Shown here piece after piece: positions 13,681 through 28,725 of a stretch of 64,000 nucleotides of DNA. The first letter of the stretch is position 1. Each line of letters opens with the position of its first letter. The notes beneath the pieces were generated by a model. That model ran no database searches. It had not been told where the DNA came from and saw nothing but the letters and a program-made list of their open reading frames with translations. The stretch is taken from positions 211,353 through 275,352 of the forward strand of contig QAOA01005666.1 in assembly GCA_003255065.1 (NCBI GenBank), given 5' to 3'. The DNA comes from Cercis canadensis (Eukaryota; Streptophyta; Magnoliopsida; Fabales; Fabaceae). A program made the position numbers and the translations under genes.

Positions 13681-15103
13681 CTTTTTCCTTGTAGGTCAAC
13701 GAATCTGGCCCGGGACCCTGTTTCGATTCGTCCTTGTATCTGACTCAGATATTTTTCTTTGGTTTCACTGTATCTGGCCCGGGATCCTGTTTCGGTTCGT
13801 CCCTGTATCTGACCTAGATATTTTTTTTAGTTTTCGCTATATTTAGGAAGGGCTTGTTTCCCGGTGGGTCATTGTATCTGGCTCGTGAAGATGTTTCGGT
13901 TTGTCCCTGTATCTGACTCGGATATTTTTTCTTGGGTTTCACTATGTCTGGGAAGGCACTGTTTCCTGGTGGGTCAACGAATCTGGCCCGGGACCCTGTT
14001 TCGGTTCGTCCATGTATCTGACTCAGATATTTTTCTTGGGTTTGACTGTATCTGGGAAGGAACTGTTTCCTGGTGGGTCATTGAATCTGGCCCGGGACCC
14101 TGTTTCGGTTTGTCCCAGTATATGACTCATATATTTTACTTTGGTTTCACTGTATCTGGCCCGGGATCCCGTTTCGGTTCGTCCCTATATCTGACCTGTA
14201 TATTTTTCTTGGGTTCCTGTTTCTCGGTGGGTCATTGTATTTGGCCCGGGACGCTGTTTCGGTTCGTCCTTGTATCTGGCCCGGATATTTTTCTTGGGTT
14301 TCTCTGTATTTTGGAAGGGACTGTGTCCCGGTGGGTCATTGTATTTGGGCTGTGACCCTGTTTCGGTTCATCGCTATATCTGACTCAGAATTTTTTCTTG
14401 GGTTTCACTATATCTGGCCTGGAACCCTATTTCGGTTCGTTCCAGAATCTGACTCGAATGTTTTTCTTGGGTTTCACTGTATTTGGGAATGGACTGTTTC
14501 CTGGTGTGTCATTGTATCTGGCTCGGGACCCTATTCCGTTTCGTGCTTGTAGCTGACCCGGATATTTTTCTTGGGTTTCACTGTATTTGAGAAGGGCCTG
14601 TTTCCCGTTGGTTCATTGTATCTGGGCCGGGACCTTGTTTCGGTACGGTTCTATATCTGACTCGGATATTTTTCTTGGGTTTCACTGTATCTGGGAAGGA
14701 ACTGTTTCCTAGTGGGTCAACGAATCTGGCCCGTGACACTGTTTCGGTTCGTCCTTGTATCTGACTCAGATTTTTTTCTTTGGTTTCACTGTCTCTGGCC
14801 TGGGACCCTATTTCGGTTCGTCCTTGTATCTAACTCGGATATTTTTCTTCGGTTTCACTGTATCTGACCTGGGAGCCTGTTTCGGTTCGTCCTTGTATCT
14901 GACTCAGTTGCTTTTCTTATATTTCACTTTATTTGGGAAGAGACTGTTTTCCTGTGCGTCATTGTATCTGGCCCGAGACCCTGTTTCGGATCGTTCCTGT
15001 ATCTGACCCGGATATTTTTTTTGGGTTTCACTGTATTTGGGAAGAGACTGTTTCCCGTTGGGTCATTATAACTGGCCTGTGAGCCTGTTTTGGTTAATAG
15101 CTG

Positions 15104-15484
15104 TATGTGACTTAGAAATTTTTCTTGGGTTCCACTATATCTGCCCTAGGACCCTGTGTCGTTTCATCCTTGTATCTGACTCGGATATTTTTCTTGGGTT
15201 TCACTGTGTCTGGTAAGACACTTTTTCCAGGGAGGTCAACGAATCTGGCCCGGGACCCTGTTTCGGTTCGTCCTTGTATCTGACTCAGTTGCTTTTCTTA
15301 TATCTAACTTTATTTGGGAAGAGATTGTTTTCCTGTGCGTCATTGTATCTGGCCCGAGACCCTGTTTCGGATCGTTCTTGTATCTGACCCGGATATTTTT
15401 TTTGGGTTTCACTGTATTTGGGAAGAGACTTTTTCCCGTTGGGTCATTATACCTGGCCTGTGAGCCTGTTTTGGTTAATAGCTG
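15104..15484 (+). repeat. Short HOR form, 381 bp
   Basis: Fourth example of monomer order 1-2-16-17. It precedes two consecutive exact 1540-bp HOR copies (15485-17024 and 17025-18564). Confidence 0.82.
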
Positions 15485-18400
15485 TATGTGACTCAGAAAT
15501 TTTTCTTGGGTTCCACTATATCTGCCCTGGGACCCTGTTTCATTTCATCCTTGTACCTGACTCGGATATTTTTCTTGGGTTTCACTGTGTCTGGTAAGAC
15601 ACTTTTTCCTGGTAGGTCAACGAATCTAGCCCAGGACCCTGTTTCGGTTCGTCCTTGTATCTGACTCAGATATTTTTCTTTGGTTTCACTGTATCTGGCC
15701 CGGGATCCTGTTTCGGTTCGTCCCTGTATCTGACCTGGATATTTTTTTTGGGTGTCGCTATATTTGGGAAGGGCCTGTTTCCCGGTGGGTCATTGTATCT
15801 GGCTCGGGAAGATGTTTCGGTTTGTCCCTGTATCTGACTCGGATATTTTTTCTTGGGTTTCACTATGTCTGGGAAGGCACTGTTTCCTGGTGGGTCAACG
15901 AATCTGGCCCGGGACCCTGTTTCGGTTCGTCCATGTATCTGACTCAGATATTTTTCTTGTGTTTGACTGTATCTGGGAAGGAACTGTTTCCTGGTGGGTC
16001 ATTGAATCTGGCCCGGGACCCTGTTTCGGTTCGTCCCTGTATATGACGCATATATTTTACTTTGGTTTCACTGTATCTGGACCGGGATCCTGTTTCGGTT
16101 CGTCCCTATATCTGACCTGTATATTTTTCTTGGGTTCCTGTTTCTCGGTGGGTCATTGTATTTGGCCCGGGATGCTCTTTCGGTTCGTCCTTGTATCTGG
16201 CCCGGATATTTTTCTTGGGTTTCTCTGTATTTTGGAAGGGACTGTGTCCTGGTGGGTCATTGTATTTGGCCTGTGACCCTGTTTCGGTTCATCGCTATAT
16301 CTGACTCAGAAATTTTTCTTGGGTGTCACTATATCTGGCCTGGAACCCTATTTCGGTTCGTCCCAGAATCTGACTCGAATGTTTTTCTTGGGTTTCACTG
16401 TATTTGGGAATGGACTGTTTCCTGGTGTGTCATTGTATCTGGCTCGGGACCCTATTCCGTTTCGTGCTTGTAGCTGACCCGGATATTTTTCTTGGGTTTC
16501 ACTGTATTTGAGAAGGGCCTGTTTCCCGTTGGTTCATTGTATCTGGGCCGGGACCTTGTTTCGGTACGGTTCTATATCTGACTCGGATATTTTTCTTGGG
16601 TTTCACTGTATCTGGGAAGGAACTGTTTCCTAGTGGGTCAACGAATCTGGCCCGTGACACTGTTTCGGTTCGTCCTTGTATCTGACTCAGATTTTTTTCT
16701 TTGGTTTCACTGTCTCTGGCCTGGGACCCTATTTCGGTTCGTCCTTGTATCTAACTCGGATATTTTTCTTCGGTTTCACTGTATCTGACCTGGGAGCCTG
16801 TTTCGGTTCGTCCTTGTATCTGACTCAGTTGCTTTTCTTATATTTCACTTTATTTGGGAAGACACTGTTTTCCTGTGCGTCATTGTATCTGGCCCGAGAC
16901 CCTGTTTCGGATCGTTCCTGTATCTAACACGGATATTTTTTTTGGGTTTCACTGTATTTGGGAAGAGACTGTTTCCCGTTGGGTCATTATACCTGGCCTG
17001 TGAGCCTGTTTTGGTTAATAGTTGTATGTGACTCAGAAATTTTTATTGGGTTCCACTATACCTGCCCTGGGACCCTGTTTCGTTTCATCCTTGTATCTGA
17101 CTCGGATATTTTTCTTGGGTTTCACTGTGTCTGGTAAGACACTTTTTCCTGGTAGGTCAACGAATCTGGCCCGGGACCCCGTCTCGGTTTGTCCTTGTAT
17201 CTGACTCAGATATTTTTCTTTGGTTTCACTGTATCTGGCCCGGGATCCTGTTTCGGTTCGTCCCTGTATCTGACCTGGATATTTTTTTTGGGTTTCGCTA
17301 TATTTGGGAAGGGCCTGTTTCCCGGTGGGTCATTGTATCTGGCTCGGGAAGATGTTTCGGTTTGTCCCTGTATCTGACTCGGATATTTTTTCTTGGGTTT
17401 CACTATGTCTGGGAAGGCACTGTTTCCTGGTGGGTCAACGAATCTGGCCCGGGACCCTGTTTCGGTTCGTCCATGTATCTGACTCAGATATTTTTCTTGG
17501 GTTTGACTGTATCTGGGAAGGAACTGTTTCCTGGTGGGTCATTGAATCTGGCCCGGGACCCTGTTTCGGTTCGTCCCTGTATATGACTCATATATTTTAC
17601 TTTGGTTTCACTGTATCTGGCCCGGGATCCTGTTTCGGTTCGTCCCTATATCTGACCTGTATATTTTTCTTGGGTTCCTGTTTCTCGGTGGGTCATTGTA
17701 TTTGGCCCGGGACGCTGTTTCGGTTCGTCCTTGTATCTGGCCCGGATATTTTTCTTATCTTTCTCTGTATTTTGGAAGGGACTGTGTCCCGGTGGGTCAT
17801 TGTATTTGGCCTGTGACCCTGTTTCGGTTCATCGCTATATCTGACTCAGAAATTTTTCTTGGGTGTCACTATATCTGGCCTGGAACCCTATTTCGGTTCA
17901 TCCCAGAATCTGACTCGAAAGTTTTTCTTGGGTTTCACTGTATTTGGGAATGGACTGTTTCCTGGTGTGTCATTGTATATGGCTCGGGACCCTATTTCGT
18001 TTCGTGCTTGTAGCTGACCCGGATATTTTTCTTGGGTTTCACTGTATTTGAGAAGGGCCTGTTTCCCGTTGGTTCATTGTATCTGGGCCGGGACCTTGTT
18101 TCGCTACGGTTCTATATCTGACTCGGATATTTTTCTTGGGTTTCACTTTATCTGGGAAGGAACTGTTTCCTAGTGGGTCAACGAATCTGGCCCGTGACAC
18201 TGTTTCGGTTCGTCCTTGTATCTGACTCAGATTTTTTTCTTTGGTTTCACTGTCTCTGGCCTGGGACCCTATTTCGGTTCGTCCTTGTATCTAACTCGGA
18301 TATTTTTCTTCGGTTTCACTGTATCTGACCTGGGAGCCTGTTTCGGTTCGTCCTTGTATCTGACTCAGTTGCTTTTCTTATATTTCACTTTATTTGGGAA

Positions 18401-18564
18401 GAGACTGTTTTCCTGTGCGTCATTGTATCTGGCCCGAGACCCTGTTTCGGATCGTTCCTGTATCTGACCCGGATATTTTTTTTGGGTTTCACTGTATTTG
18501 GGAAGAGACTGTTTCCCGTTGGGTCATTATACCTGGCCTGTGAGCCTGTTTTGGTTAATAGTTG

Positions 18565-19601
18565 TATGTGACTCAGAAATTTTTCTTGGGTTCCACTATA
18601 TCTGCCCTGGGACCCTGTTTCGTTTCATCCTTGTATCTGACTCGGATATTTTTCTTGGGTTTCACTGTGTCTGGTAAGACACTTTTTCCTGGTAGGTCAA
18701 CGAATCTGGCCCGGGACCCTGTTTCGGTTCGTCCTTGTATCTGACTCAGATATTTTTCTTTGGTTTCACTGTATCTGGCCCGGGATCCTGTTTCGGTTCG
18801 TCCCTGTATCTGACCTGGATATTTTTTTTGGGTTTCGCTATATTTGGGAAGGGCCTGTTTCCCGGCGGGTCATTGTATCTGGCTCGGGAAGATGTTTCGG
18901 TTTGTCCCCTGTATCTGACTCGGATATTTTTTCTTGGGTTTCACTATGCCTGGGAAGGCACTGTTTCCTGGTGGGTCAACGAATCTGGCCCGGGACCCTG
19001 TTTCAGTTCGTCCATGTATCTCACTCAGATATTTTTCTTGTGTTTGACTGTATCTGGGAAGGAACTGTTTCCTGGTGGGTCATTGAATCGGGCCCGGGAC
19101 CTCCGTTGGTTCATTGTATCTGGGCCGGGACCTTGTTTCGGTACGGTCTATATCTGACTCGGATATTTTTCTTGGGTTTCACTGTATCTGGGAAGGAACT
19201 GTTTCCTAGTGGGTCAACGAATCTGGCCCGTGACACTGTTTCGGTTCGTCCTTGTATCTGACTCAGATTTTTTTTCTTTGGTTTTACTGTCTCTGGCCTG
19301 GGACCCTATTTCGGTTCGTCCTTGTATCTAACTCGGATATTTTTCTTCGGTTTCACTATATCTGACCTGGGAGCCTGTTTCGGTTCGTCCTTGTATCTGA
19401 CTCAGTTGCTTTTCTTATATTTCACTCAATTTGGGAAGAGACTGTTTTCCTGTGCGTCATTGTATCTGGCCCGAGACCCTGTTTCGGATCGTTCCTGTAT
19501 CTGACCCGGATATTTTTTTTGGGTTTCACTGTATTTGGGAAGAGACTGTTTCCCGTTGGGTCATTATACCTGGCCTGTGAGCCTGTTTTGGTTAATAGTT
19601 G
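18565..19601 (+). repeat. HOR copy with a 503-bp internal deletion
   Basis: The interval is 1037 bp. Monomer 6 jumps at about 19098 (after GGGCCCGGGACC) into the middle of monomer 12 (CGTTGGTTCATTG). The join is not at a monomer boundary. Confidence 0.8.
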
Positions 19602-22600
19602 TATGTGACTCAGAAATTTTTCTTGGGTTCCACTATATCTGCCCTGGGACCCTGTTTCGTTTCATCCTTGTATCTGACTCGGATATTTTTCTTGGGTTTC
19701 ACTGTGTCTGGTAAGACACTTTTTCCTGGTAGGTCAACGAATCTGGCCCGGGACCCTGTTTCGGTTCGTCCTTGTATCTGACTCAGATATTTTTCTTTGG
19801 TTTCACTGTATCTGGCCCGGGATCCTGTTTCGGTTCGTCCCTGTATCTGACCTGGATATTTTTTTTGGGTTTCGCTATATTTGGGAAGGGCCTGTTTCCC
19901 GGTGGGTCATTGTATCTGGCTCGGGAAGATGTTTCGGTTTATCCCTGTATCTGACTCGGATATTTTTTCTTGGGTTTCACTATGTCTGGGAAGGCATTGT
20001 TTCCTGGTAGGTCAACGAATCTGGCCCGGGACCCGTTTCGGTTCGTCCATGTATCTAACTCAGATATTTTTCTTGGGTTTGACAGTATCTGGGAAGGAAC
20101 TGTTTCCTGGTGGGTCATTGAATCTGGCCCGGGACCCTGTTTCGGTTCGTCCCTGTATATGACTCATATATTTTACGTTGGTTTCACTGTATCTGGCCCG
20201 GGATCCTGTTTCGGTTCGTCCCTATATCTGACCTGTATATTTTTCTTGGGTTCCTGTTTCTCGGTGGGTCATTGTATTTGGCCCGGGACGCTGTTTCGGT
20301 TCGTCCTTGTATATGGCCTGGATATTTTTCTTGGGTTTCTCTGTATTTTGGAAGGGACTGTGTCCCAGTGGGTCTTTGTATTTGGCCTGTGACCCTGTTT
20401 CGATTCATCGCTATATCTGACTCAGAAATTTTTCTTGGGTGTCACTATATCTGGCCTGGAACCCTATTTCGGTTCGTCCCAGAATCTGACTCGAATGTTT
20501 TTCTTGGGTTTCACTGTATTTGGGAATGGACTGTTTCCTGGTGTGTCATTGTATATGGCTCGGGACCCTATTCCGTTTCGTGATTGTAGCTGACCTGGAT
20601 ATTTTTCTTGGGTTTCACTGTATTTGAGAAGCGCCTGTTTCCCGTTGGTTCATTGTATCTAGGCCGGGACCTTGTTTCGGTACGGTTCTATATCTGACTC
20701 GGATATTTTTCTTGGGTTTCACTTTATCTGGGAAGGAACTGTTTACTAGTGGGTCAACGAATCTGGCCCGTGACACTGTTTCGGTTCGTCCTTGTATCTG
20801 ACTCAGATTTTTTTCTTTGGTTTCACTGTCTCTGGCCTGGGACCCTATTTCGGTTCGTCCTTGTATCTAACTCGGATATTTTTCTTCGGTTTCACTGTAT
20901 CTGACCTGGGAGCCTGTTTTGGTTCGTCCTTGTATCTGACTTAGTTGCTTTTCTTATATTTCACTCTATTTGGGAAGAGACTGTTTTCCTGTGTGTCATT
21001 GTATCTGGCCCGAGACCCTGTTTCGGATCGTTCCTGTATCTGACCCGGATATTTTTTTTGGTTTCACTGTATTTGGGAAGAGACTGTTTCCCGTTGGGTC
21101 ATTATACCTGGCCTGTGAGCCTGTTTTGGTTAGTAGTTGTATGTGACTCAGAAATTTTTCTTGCGTTCCACTATATCTGCCCTGGGACCCTGTTTCGTTT
21201 CATCCTTGTATCTGACTCGGATATTTTTCTTGGGTTTCACTGTGTCTGGTAAGACACTTTTTCCTGGTAGGTCAACGAATCTGGCCCGGGACCCTGTTTC
21301 GGTTCGTCCTTGTATCTGACTCAGATATTATTCTTTGGTTTCACCGTATCTGGCCCGGGATCCTGTTTCGGTTCGTCCCTGTATCTGACCTGGATATTTT
21401 TTTTGGGTTTCGCTATATTTGGGAAGGGCCTGTTTCCCGGTGGGTCATTGTATCTGGCTCGGGAAGATGTTTCGGTTTGACCCTGTATCTGACTCGGATA
21501 TTTTTTCTTGGATTTCACTATGTCTGGGAAGGCACTGTTTCCTAGTAGGTCAACGAATCTGGCCCGGGACCCTGTTTCGGTTCGTCCATGCATCTGACTC
21601 AGATATTTTTCTTGGGTTTGACTGTATCTGGGAAGGAACTGTTTCCTGGTGGGTCATTGAATCTGGCCCGGGACCCTGTTTCGGTTCGTCCCTGTATATG
21701 ACTCATATATTTTACTTTAGTTTCACTGTATCTGGCCTGGGATGCCGTTTCGGTTCGTCCCTATATCTGACTTGTGTATTTTTCTTGGGTTCCTGTTTCT
21801 CGGTGGGTCATTGTATTTGGCCCGGGACGCTGTTTCGGTTCGTCCTTGTATCTGGCCCGGATATTTTTCTTGGGTTTCTCTGTATTTTGGAAGGGACTGT
21901 GTCCCGGTGGGTCATTGTATTTGGCCTGTGACCCTGATTCGGTTCATCGCTATATGTGACTCAGAAATTTTTCTTGGGTGTAACTATATCTGGCCTGGAA
22001 CCCTATTTCGGTTCGTCCCAGAATCTGACTCGAATGTTTTTCTTGGGTTTCACTGTATTTGGGAATGGACGGTTTCCTGGTGTGTCATTGTATCTGGCTC
22101 GGGACCCAATTCCGTTTCGTGCTTGTAGCTGACCCGGATATTTTTCTTGGGTTTCACTGTATTTGTGAAGGGCCTGTTTCCCGTTGGTTCATTGTATCTG
22201 GGTCGGGACCTTGTTTCGGTACGGTTCTATATCTGACTGGGATATTTTTCTTGGGTTTCACTGTAATTGGGAAGGAGCTGTTTCCTAGTGGGTCAACGAA
22301 TCTGGCCCGTGACACTGTTTCGGTTCGCCCTTGTATCTGACTCAGATTTTTCTGTTTGGTTTCACTGTCTCTGGCCTGGGACCCTATTTCGGTTCGTCCT
22401 TGTATCTAACTCGGATATTTTTCTTCGGTTTCACTGTATCTGACCTAGGAGCCTGTTTCGGTTCGTCCTTGTATCTGACTCAGATGCTTTTCTTATATTT
22501 CACTTTATTTGGGAAGAGACTGTTTTCCTGTGCGTCATTTTATCTGGCCCGAGCCCCTGTTTCGGATCGTTCCTGTATCTGACCCGGATATTTTTTTTGG

Positions 22601-25600
22601 GTTTCACTGTATTTGGGAAGAGACTGTTTCCCGTTGGGTCATTATACCTGGCCTGTGAGCCTGTTTTGGTTAATAGTTGTATGTGACTCAGAAATTTTTC
22701 TTGGGTTCCACTATATCTGCCCTGGGACCCTGTTTCGTTTCATCCTTGTATCTGACTCGGATATTTTTCTTGGGTTTCACTGTGTCTGGTAAGACACTTT
22801 TTCCTGGTAGGTCAACGAATCTGGCCCGGGACCCTGTTTCGGTTCGTCCTTGTATCTGACTCAGATATTTTTCTTTGGTTTCACTGTATCTGGCCCGGGA
22901 TCCTGTTTCGGTTCGTCCCTGTATCTGACCTGGATATTTTTTTTGGGTTTCGCTATATTTGGGAAGGGCCTGTTTCCCGGTGGGTCATTGTATCTGGCTC
23001 GGGAAGATGTTTCGGTTTGTCCCTGTATCTGACTCGGATATTTTTTCTTGGGTTTCACTATGTCTGGGAAGGCACTGTTTCCTGGTGGGTCAACGAATCT
23101 GGCCCGGGACCCTGTTTCGGTTCGTCCATGTATCTGACTCAGATATTTTTCTTGGGTTTGACTGTATCTGGGAAGGAACTGTTTCCTGGTGGGTCATTGA
23201 ATCTGGCCCGGGACCCTGTTTCGGTTCGTCCCTGTATATGACTCATATATTTTACTTTGGTTTCACTGTATCTGGCCTGGGATGCCGTTTCGGTTCGTCA
23301 CTATATCTGACCTGTATATTTTTCTTGGGTTCCTGTTTCTCGGTGGGTCATTGTATTTGGCCCGGGACGCTGTTTCGGTTCGTGCTTGTAGCTGACCCGG
23401 ATATTTTTCTTGGGTTTCACTGTAATTTTTCTTGGGTTTCACTATGTCTGGGAAGGCACTGTTTCCTGGTGTGTCAACGAATCTGGCCCGGGACCCTGTT
23501 TCGGTTCGTCCATGTATCTGACTCAGATATTTTTCTTGGGTTTGACTGTATCTGGGAAGGAACTGTTTCCTGGTGGGTCATTGAATCTGGCCCGGGACCC
23601 TGTTTCAGTTCGTCCCTGTATATGACTCATATATTTTACTTTGGTTTCACTGTATCTGGCCCGGGATCCTATTTCCGTTCGTCCCTATATCTGACCTGTA
23701 TATTTTTCTTGGGTTTCTGTTTCTCGGTGGGTCATTGTATTTGGCCCGGGACGCTGTTTCGGTTCGTCCTTGTATCTGGCCCGGATATTTTTCTTGGGTT
23801 TCTCTGTATTTTGGAAGGGACTGTGTCCCGGTGGGTCATTGTATTTGGCCTGTGACCCTGTTTCGGTTCATCGCTATATCTGACTCAGAAATTTTTCTTG
23901 GGTGTCACTATATCTGGCCTGGAACCCTATTTCGGTTCGTCCCAGAATCTGACTCGAATGTTTTTCTTGGGTTTCACTGTATTTGGGAATGGACAGTTTC
24001 CTTGTGTGTCATTGTATCTGGCTCGGGACCCTATTCCGTTTCGTGCTTGTAGCTGACCCGGATATTTTTCTTGGGTTTCACTGTATTTGAGAAGGGCCTG
24101 TTTCCCGTTGGTTCATTGTATCTGGGCCGGGACCTTGTTTCGGTACGGTTCTATATCTGACTCGGATATTTTTCTTTGGGTTCACTGTATCTGGGAAGGA
24201 AATTTTTCCTAGTGGGTCAACGAATCTGGCCCGTGACACTGTTTCGGTTCGTCCTTGTATCTGACTCAGATTTTTTTCTTTGGTTTCACTGTCTCTGGCC
24301 TGGGACCCTATTTCGGTTCGTCCTTGTATCTAACTCGGATATTTTTCTTCGGTTTCACTGTATCTGACTTGGGAGATTGTTTCGGTTCGTCCTTGTATCT
24401 GACTCAGTTGCTTTTCTTATATTTCACTTTATTTGGGAAGAGACTCTTTTCCTGTGCGTCATTGTATCTGGCCCGAGACCCTGTTTCGGATCGTTCCTGT
24501 ATCTGACCCGGATATTTTTTTTGGGGTTTCATTGTATTTGGGAAGAGACTGTTTCCCGTTGGGTCATTATACCTGGCCTGTGAGCCTGTTTTGGTTAATA
24601 GTTGTATGTGACTCAGAAATTTTTCTTGGGTTCCACTATATCTGCCCTGGGACCCTGTTTCGTTTCATCCTTGTATCTGACTCGGATATTTTTCTTGGGT
24701 TTCACTGTGTCTGGTAAGACACTTTTTCCTGGTAGGTCAACGAATCTGGCCCGGGACCCTGTTTCGGTTCGTCCTTGTATCTGACTCAGATATTTTTCTT
24801 TGGTTTCACTGTATCTGGCCCGGGATCCTGTTTCGGTTCGTCCCTGTATCTGACCTGGATATTTTTTTTGGGTTTCGCTATATTTGGGAAGGGCCTGTTT
24901 CCCGGTGGGTCATTGTATCTGGCTCGGGAATATGTTTCGGTTTGTGCCTGTATCTGACTCGGATATTTTTTCTTGGGTTTCACTATGTCTGGGAAGGCAC
25001 TGTTTCGTGGTGGGTCAACGAATCTGGCCCGGGACCCTGTTTCGGTTCGTCCATGTATCTGACTCAAATATTTTTCTTGGGTTTGACCGTATCTGGGAAG
25101 GAACTGTTTCCTGGTGGGTCATTGAATCTGGCCCAGGACCCTGTTTCGGTTCGTCCCTGTATATGACTCATATATTTTACTTTGGTTTCACTGTATCTGG
25201 CCCGGGATCCTGTTTCGGTTCGTCCCTATATCTGACCTGTATATTTTTCTTGGGTTCCTGTTTCTCGGTGGGTCATTGTATTTGGCCCGGGACGCTGTTT
25301 CGGTTCGTCCTTGTATCTGGCCCGGATATTTTTCTTGGGTTTCTCTGTATTTTGGAAGGGACTGTGTCCCGGTGGGTCATTGTATTTGGCCTGTGACCCT
25401 GTTTCGGTTCATCGCTATATCTGACTCAGAAATTTTTCTTGGGTGTCACTATATCTGGCCTGGAACCTTATTTCGGTTTGTCCCAGAATCTGACTCGAAT
25501 GTTTTTCTTGGGTTTCACTGTATTTGGGAATGGACTGTTTCCTGGTGTGTCATTGTATCTGGCTCGGGACCCTATTCCGTTTCGTGCTTGTAGCTGACCC

Positions 25601-26714
25601 GGATATTTTTCTTGGGTTTCACTGTATTTGAGAAGGGCCTGTTTCCCGTTGGTTCATTGTATCTGGGCCGGGACCTTGTTTCGGTACGGTTCTATATCTG
25701 ACTCGGATATTTTTCTTGGGTTTCACTGTATCTGGGAAGGAACTTTTTCCTAGTGGGGCAACGAATCTGGCCCGTGACACTGTTTCGGTTCGTCCTTGTA
25801 TCTGACTCAGATTTTTTTCTTTGGTTTCACTGTCTCTGGCCTGGGACCCTATTTCGGTTCGTCCTTGTATCTAACTCGGATATTTTTCTTCGGTTTCACT
25901 GTATCTGACTTGGGACGCTGTTTTTTTTCGTCCTTGTATCTGACTCAGTTGCTTTTCTTATATTTCACTTTATTTGGGAAGAGACTATTTTCCTGTGCGT
26001 CATTTTATCTGGCCCGAGACCCTGTTTCGGATCGTTCCTGTATCTGACCCGGATATTTTTTTTGGGTTTCACTGTATTTGGGAAGAGACTGTTTCTCGTT
26101 GGGTCATTATACCTGGCCTGTGAGCCTGTTTTGGTTAATAGTTCTATGTGACTCAGAAATTTTTCTTGGGTTCCACTATATCTGCCCTGGGACCCTGTTT
26201 CGTTTCATCCTCTTATCTGACTCGGATATTTTTCTTGGGTTTCACTGTGTCTGTTAAGACACTTTTTCCTGGTAGGTCAACAAATCTGGGCCGGGACCTT
26301 GTTTCTGTTCGTCCTTGTATCTGACTCAGATATTTTTCTTTGGTTTCACTTTATCTGGCCCGGGATCCTATTTCGGTTCGTCCCTGTATCGGACCTGGAT
26401 ATTTTTTTTGGGTTTCGCTATATTTGGGAAGGGCCTGTTTCCCGGTGGGTCATTGTATCTGGCTTGGGAATATGTTTCGGTTTGTGCCTGTATCTGACTC
26501 GGATATTTTTTCTTGGGTTTCACTATGTCTGGGAAGGTACTGTTTGCTGGTGGGTCAACGAATCTGGCCCGGGACCCTGTTTCGGTTCGTCCATGTATCT
26601 GACTCAGATATTTTTCTTGGGTTTGACTGTATCTGGGAAGGAACTGTTTCCTGGTGGGTCATTGAATCTGGCCCGGGACCCTGTTTCGGTTCGTCCCTGT
26701 ATATGACTCATATA

Positions 26715-28030
26715 TTTTAATTTGGTTTCACTGTATCTGGCCCGGGATCCTGTTTCGTTTCGTCCCTATATCTGACATGTATATTTTTCTTGGGTTTCAC
26801 TGTATTTGAGAAGGGCCTGTTTCCCGTTGGTTCATTGTATCTGGGCCGGGACCTTGTTTCGGTACGGTTNGTTTCTCTGTATTTTGGAAGGGACTGTGTC
26901 CCGGTGGGTCATTGTATTTGGCCTGTGACCCTGTTTCGGTTCATCGCTATATCTGACTCAGAAATTTTTCTTGGGTGTCACTATATCTGGCCTGGAACCC
27001 TATTTCGGTTCGTCCCAGAATCTGACTCGAATGTTTTTCTTGGGTTTCACTGTATTTGGGAATGGACAGTTTCCTGGTGTGTCATTGTATCTGGCTCGGG
27101 ACCCTATTCCGTTAATATTTGGGAAGGGCCTGTTTCCCGGCGGGTCATTGTATCTGGCTCAGGAAGATGTTTCGGTTTGTCCCCTGTATCTGACTCGGAT
27201 ATTTTTTCTTGGGTTTCACTATGTCTGGGAAGGCACTGTTTCCTGGTGGGTCAACGAATCTGGCCCGGGACCCTGTTTCGGTTCGTCCATGTATCTGACT
27301 CAGATATTTTTCTTGGGTTTGACTGTATCTGGGAAGGAACTGTTTCCTGGTGGGTCATTGAATCTGGCCCGGGACCCTGATTCGGTTCGTCCCTGTATAT
27401 GACTCATATATTTTACTTTGGTTTCACTGTATCTGGCCCGGGATCCTGTGTCGGTTCGTCCTTATATCTGACCTGTATATTTTTCTTGGTTTCCTTTTTC
27501 TCGGTGGGTCATTGTATTTGGCCCGGGACGCTGTTTCGGTTCGTCCTTGTATCTGGCCCGGGACCCTGTTTCGGTTCGTCCCTGATTTTGGAAGGGACTG
27601 TGTCCCGGTGGGTCATTGTATTTGGCCTGTGACCCTGTTTCGGTTCATCGCTATATCTGGCCCGGGACCCTGTTTCGGTTCGTCCCTGTATATGACTCAT
27701 ATATTTTACTTTGGTTTCACTGTATCTGGCCCGGGATCCTGTTTCGGTTCGTCCCTATATCTGACCTGTATATTTTTCTTGGGTTCCTGTTTCTCGGTGG
27801 GTCATTGTATTTGGCCCGGGACGCTGTTTCGGTTCGTCCTTGTATCTGGCCCGGATATTTTTCTTGGGTTTCTCTGTATTTTGGAAGGGACTGTGTCCCG
27901 GTGGGTCATTGTATTTGTCCTGTGACCCTGTTTCGGTTCATCGCTATATCTGACTCAGAAATTATATTTGGCCTGTGACCCTGTTTCGGTTCATCGCTAT
28001 ATTTGACTCAAAAATTTTTCTTGGGTGTCA
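26715..28030 (+). repeat. Scrambled segment of the satellite array
   Basis: Monomer order breaks down here. Monomer 7 runs into monomer 12, then an N, then monomer 9. Further down, monomer 11 runs straight into monomer 4 near 27114, and C blocks are joined directly (about 27550-27590 and 27655-27670). The interval between diagnostic monomers is 2581 bp (26145 to 28726). Part may be real rearrangement and part assembly error. Confidence 0.75.
26870..26870. other. Single N at a phase jump: probable assembly join
   Basis: The base is N. On its left the sequence ends inside monomer 12 (GGTACGGTT). On its right it resumes inside monomer 9 (GTTTCTCTGTATTTTGG). This suggests two contigs were abutted here. 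Confidence 0.8.
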
Positions 28031-28725
28031 CTGTATCTGGCCAGGAACCCTATTTCGATTCGTCCCAGAATCTGACTCGAATGTTTTTCTTGGGTTTCAC
28101 TGTATTTGGGAATGGACTGTTTCCTGGTGTGTCATTGTATATGGCTCGGGACCCTATTCCGTTTCGTGCTTGTAGCTGACCCGGATATTTTTCTTGGGTT
28201 TCACTGTATTTGAGAAGGGCCTGTTTCCCGTTGGTTCATTGTATCTGGGCCGGGACCTTGTTTCGGTACGGTTCTATATCTGACTCGGATATTTTTCTTG
28301 GGTTTCACCGTATCTGGGAAGGAACTGTTTCCTAGTGGGTCAACGAATCTGGCCCGTGACACTGTTTCGGTTCGTCCTTGTATCTGACTCAGATTTTTTT
28401 CTTTGGTTTCACTGTCTCTGGCCTGGGACCCTATTTCGGTTCGTCCTTGTATCTAACTCGGATATTTTTCTTCGGTTTCACTGTATCTGACCTGGGAGCC
28501 TGTTTCGGTTCGTCCTTGTATTTGACTCAGTTGCTTTTCTTATATTTCACTTTATTTAGGAATAGACTGTTTTCCTGTGCATCATTGTATCTGGCCCGAG
28601 ACCCTGTTTCGGATCGTTCCTGTATCTGACCCGGTTATTTTTTTGGGTTTCACTGTATTTGGGAAGAGACTGTTTCCCGTTGGGTCATTATACCTGGCCT
28701 GTGAGGCTGTTTTGGTTAATAGTTG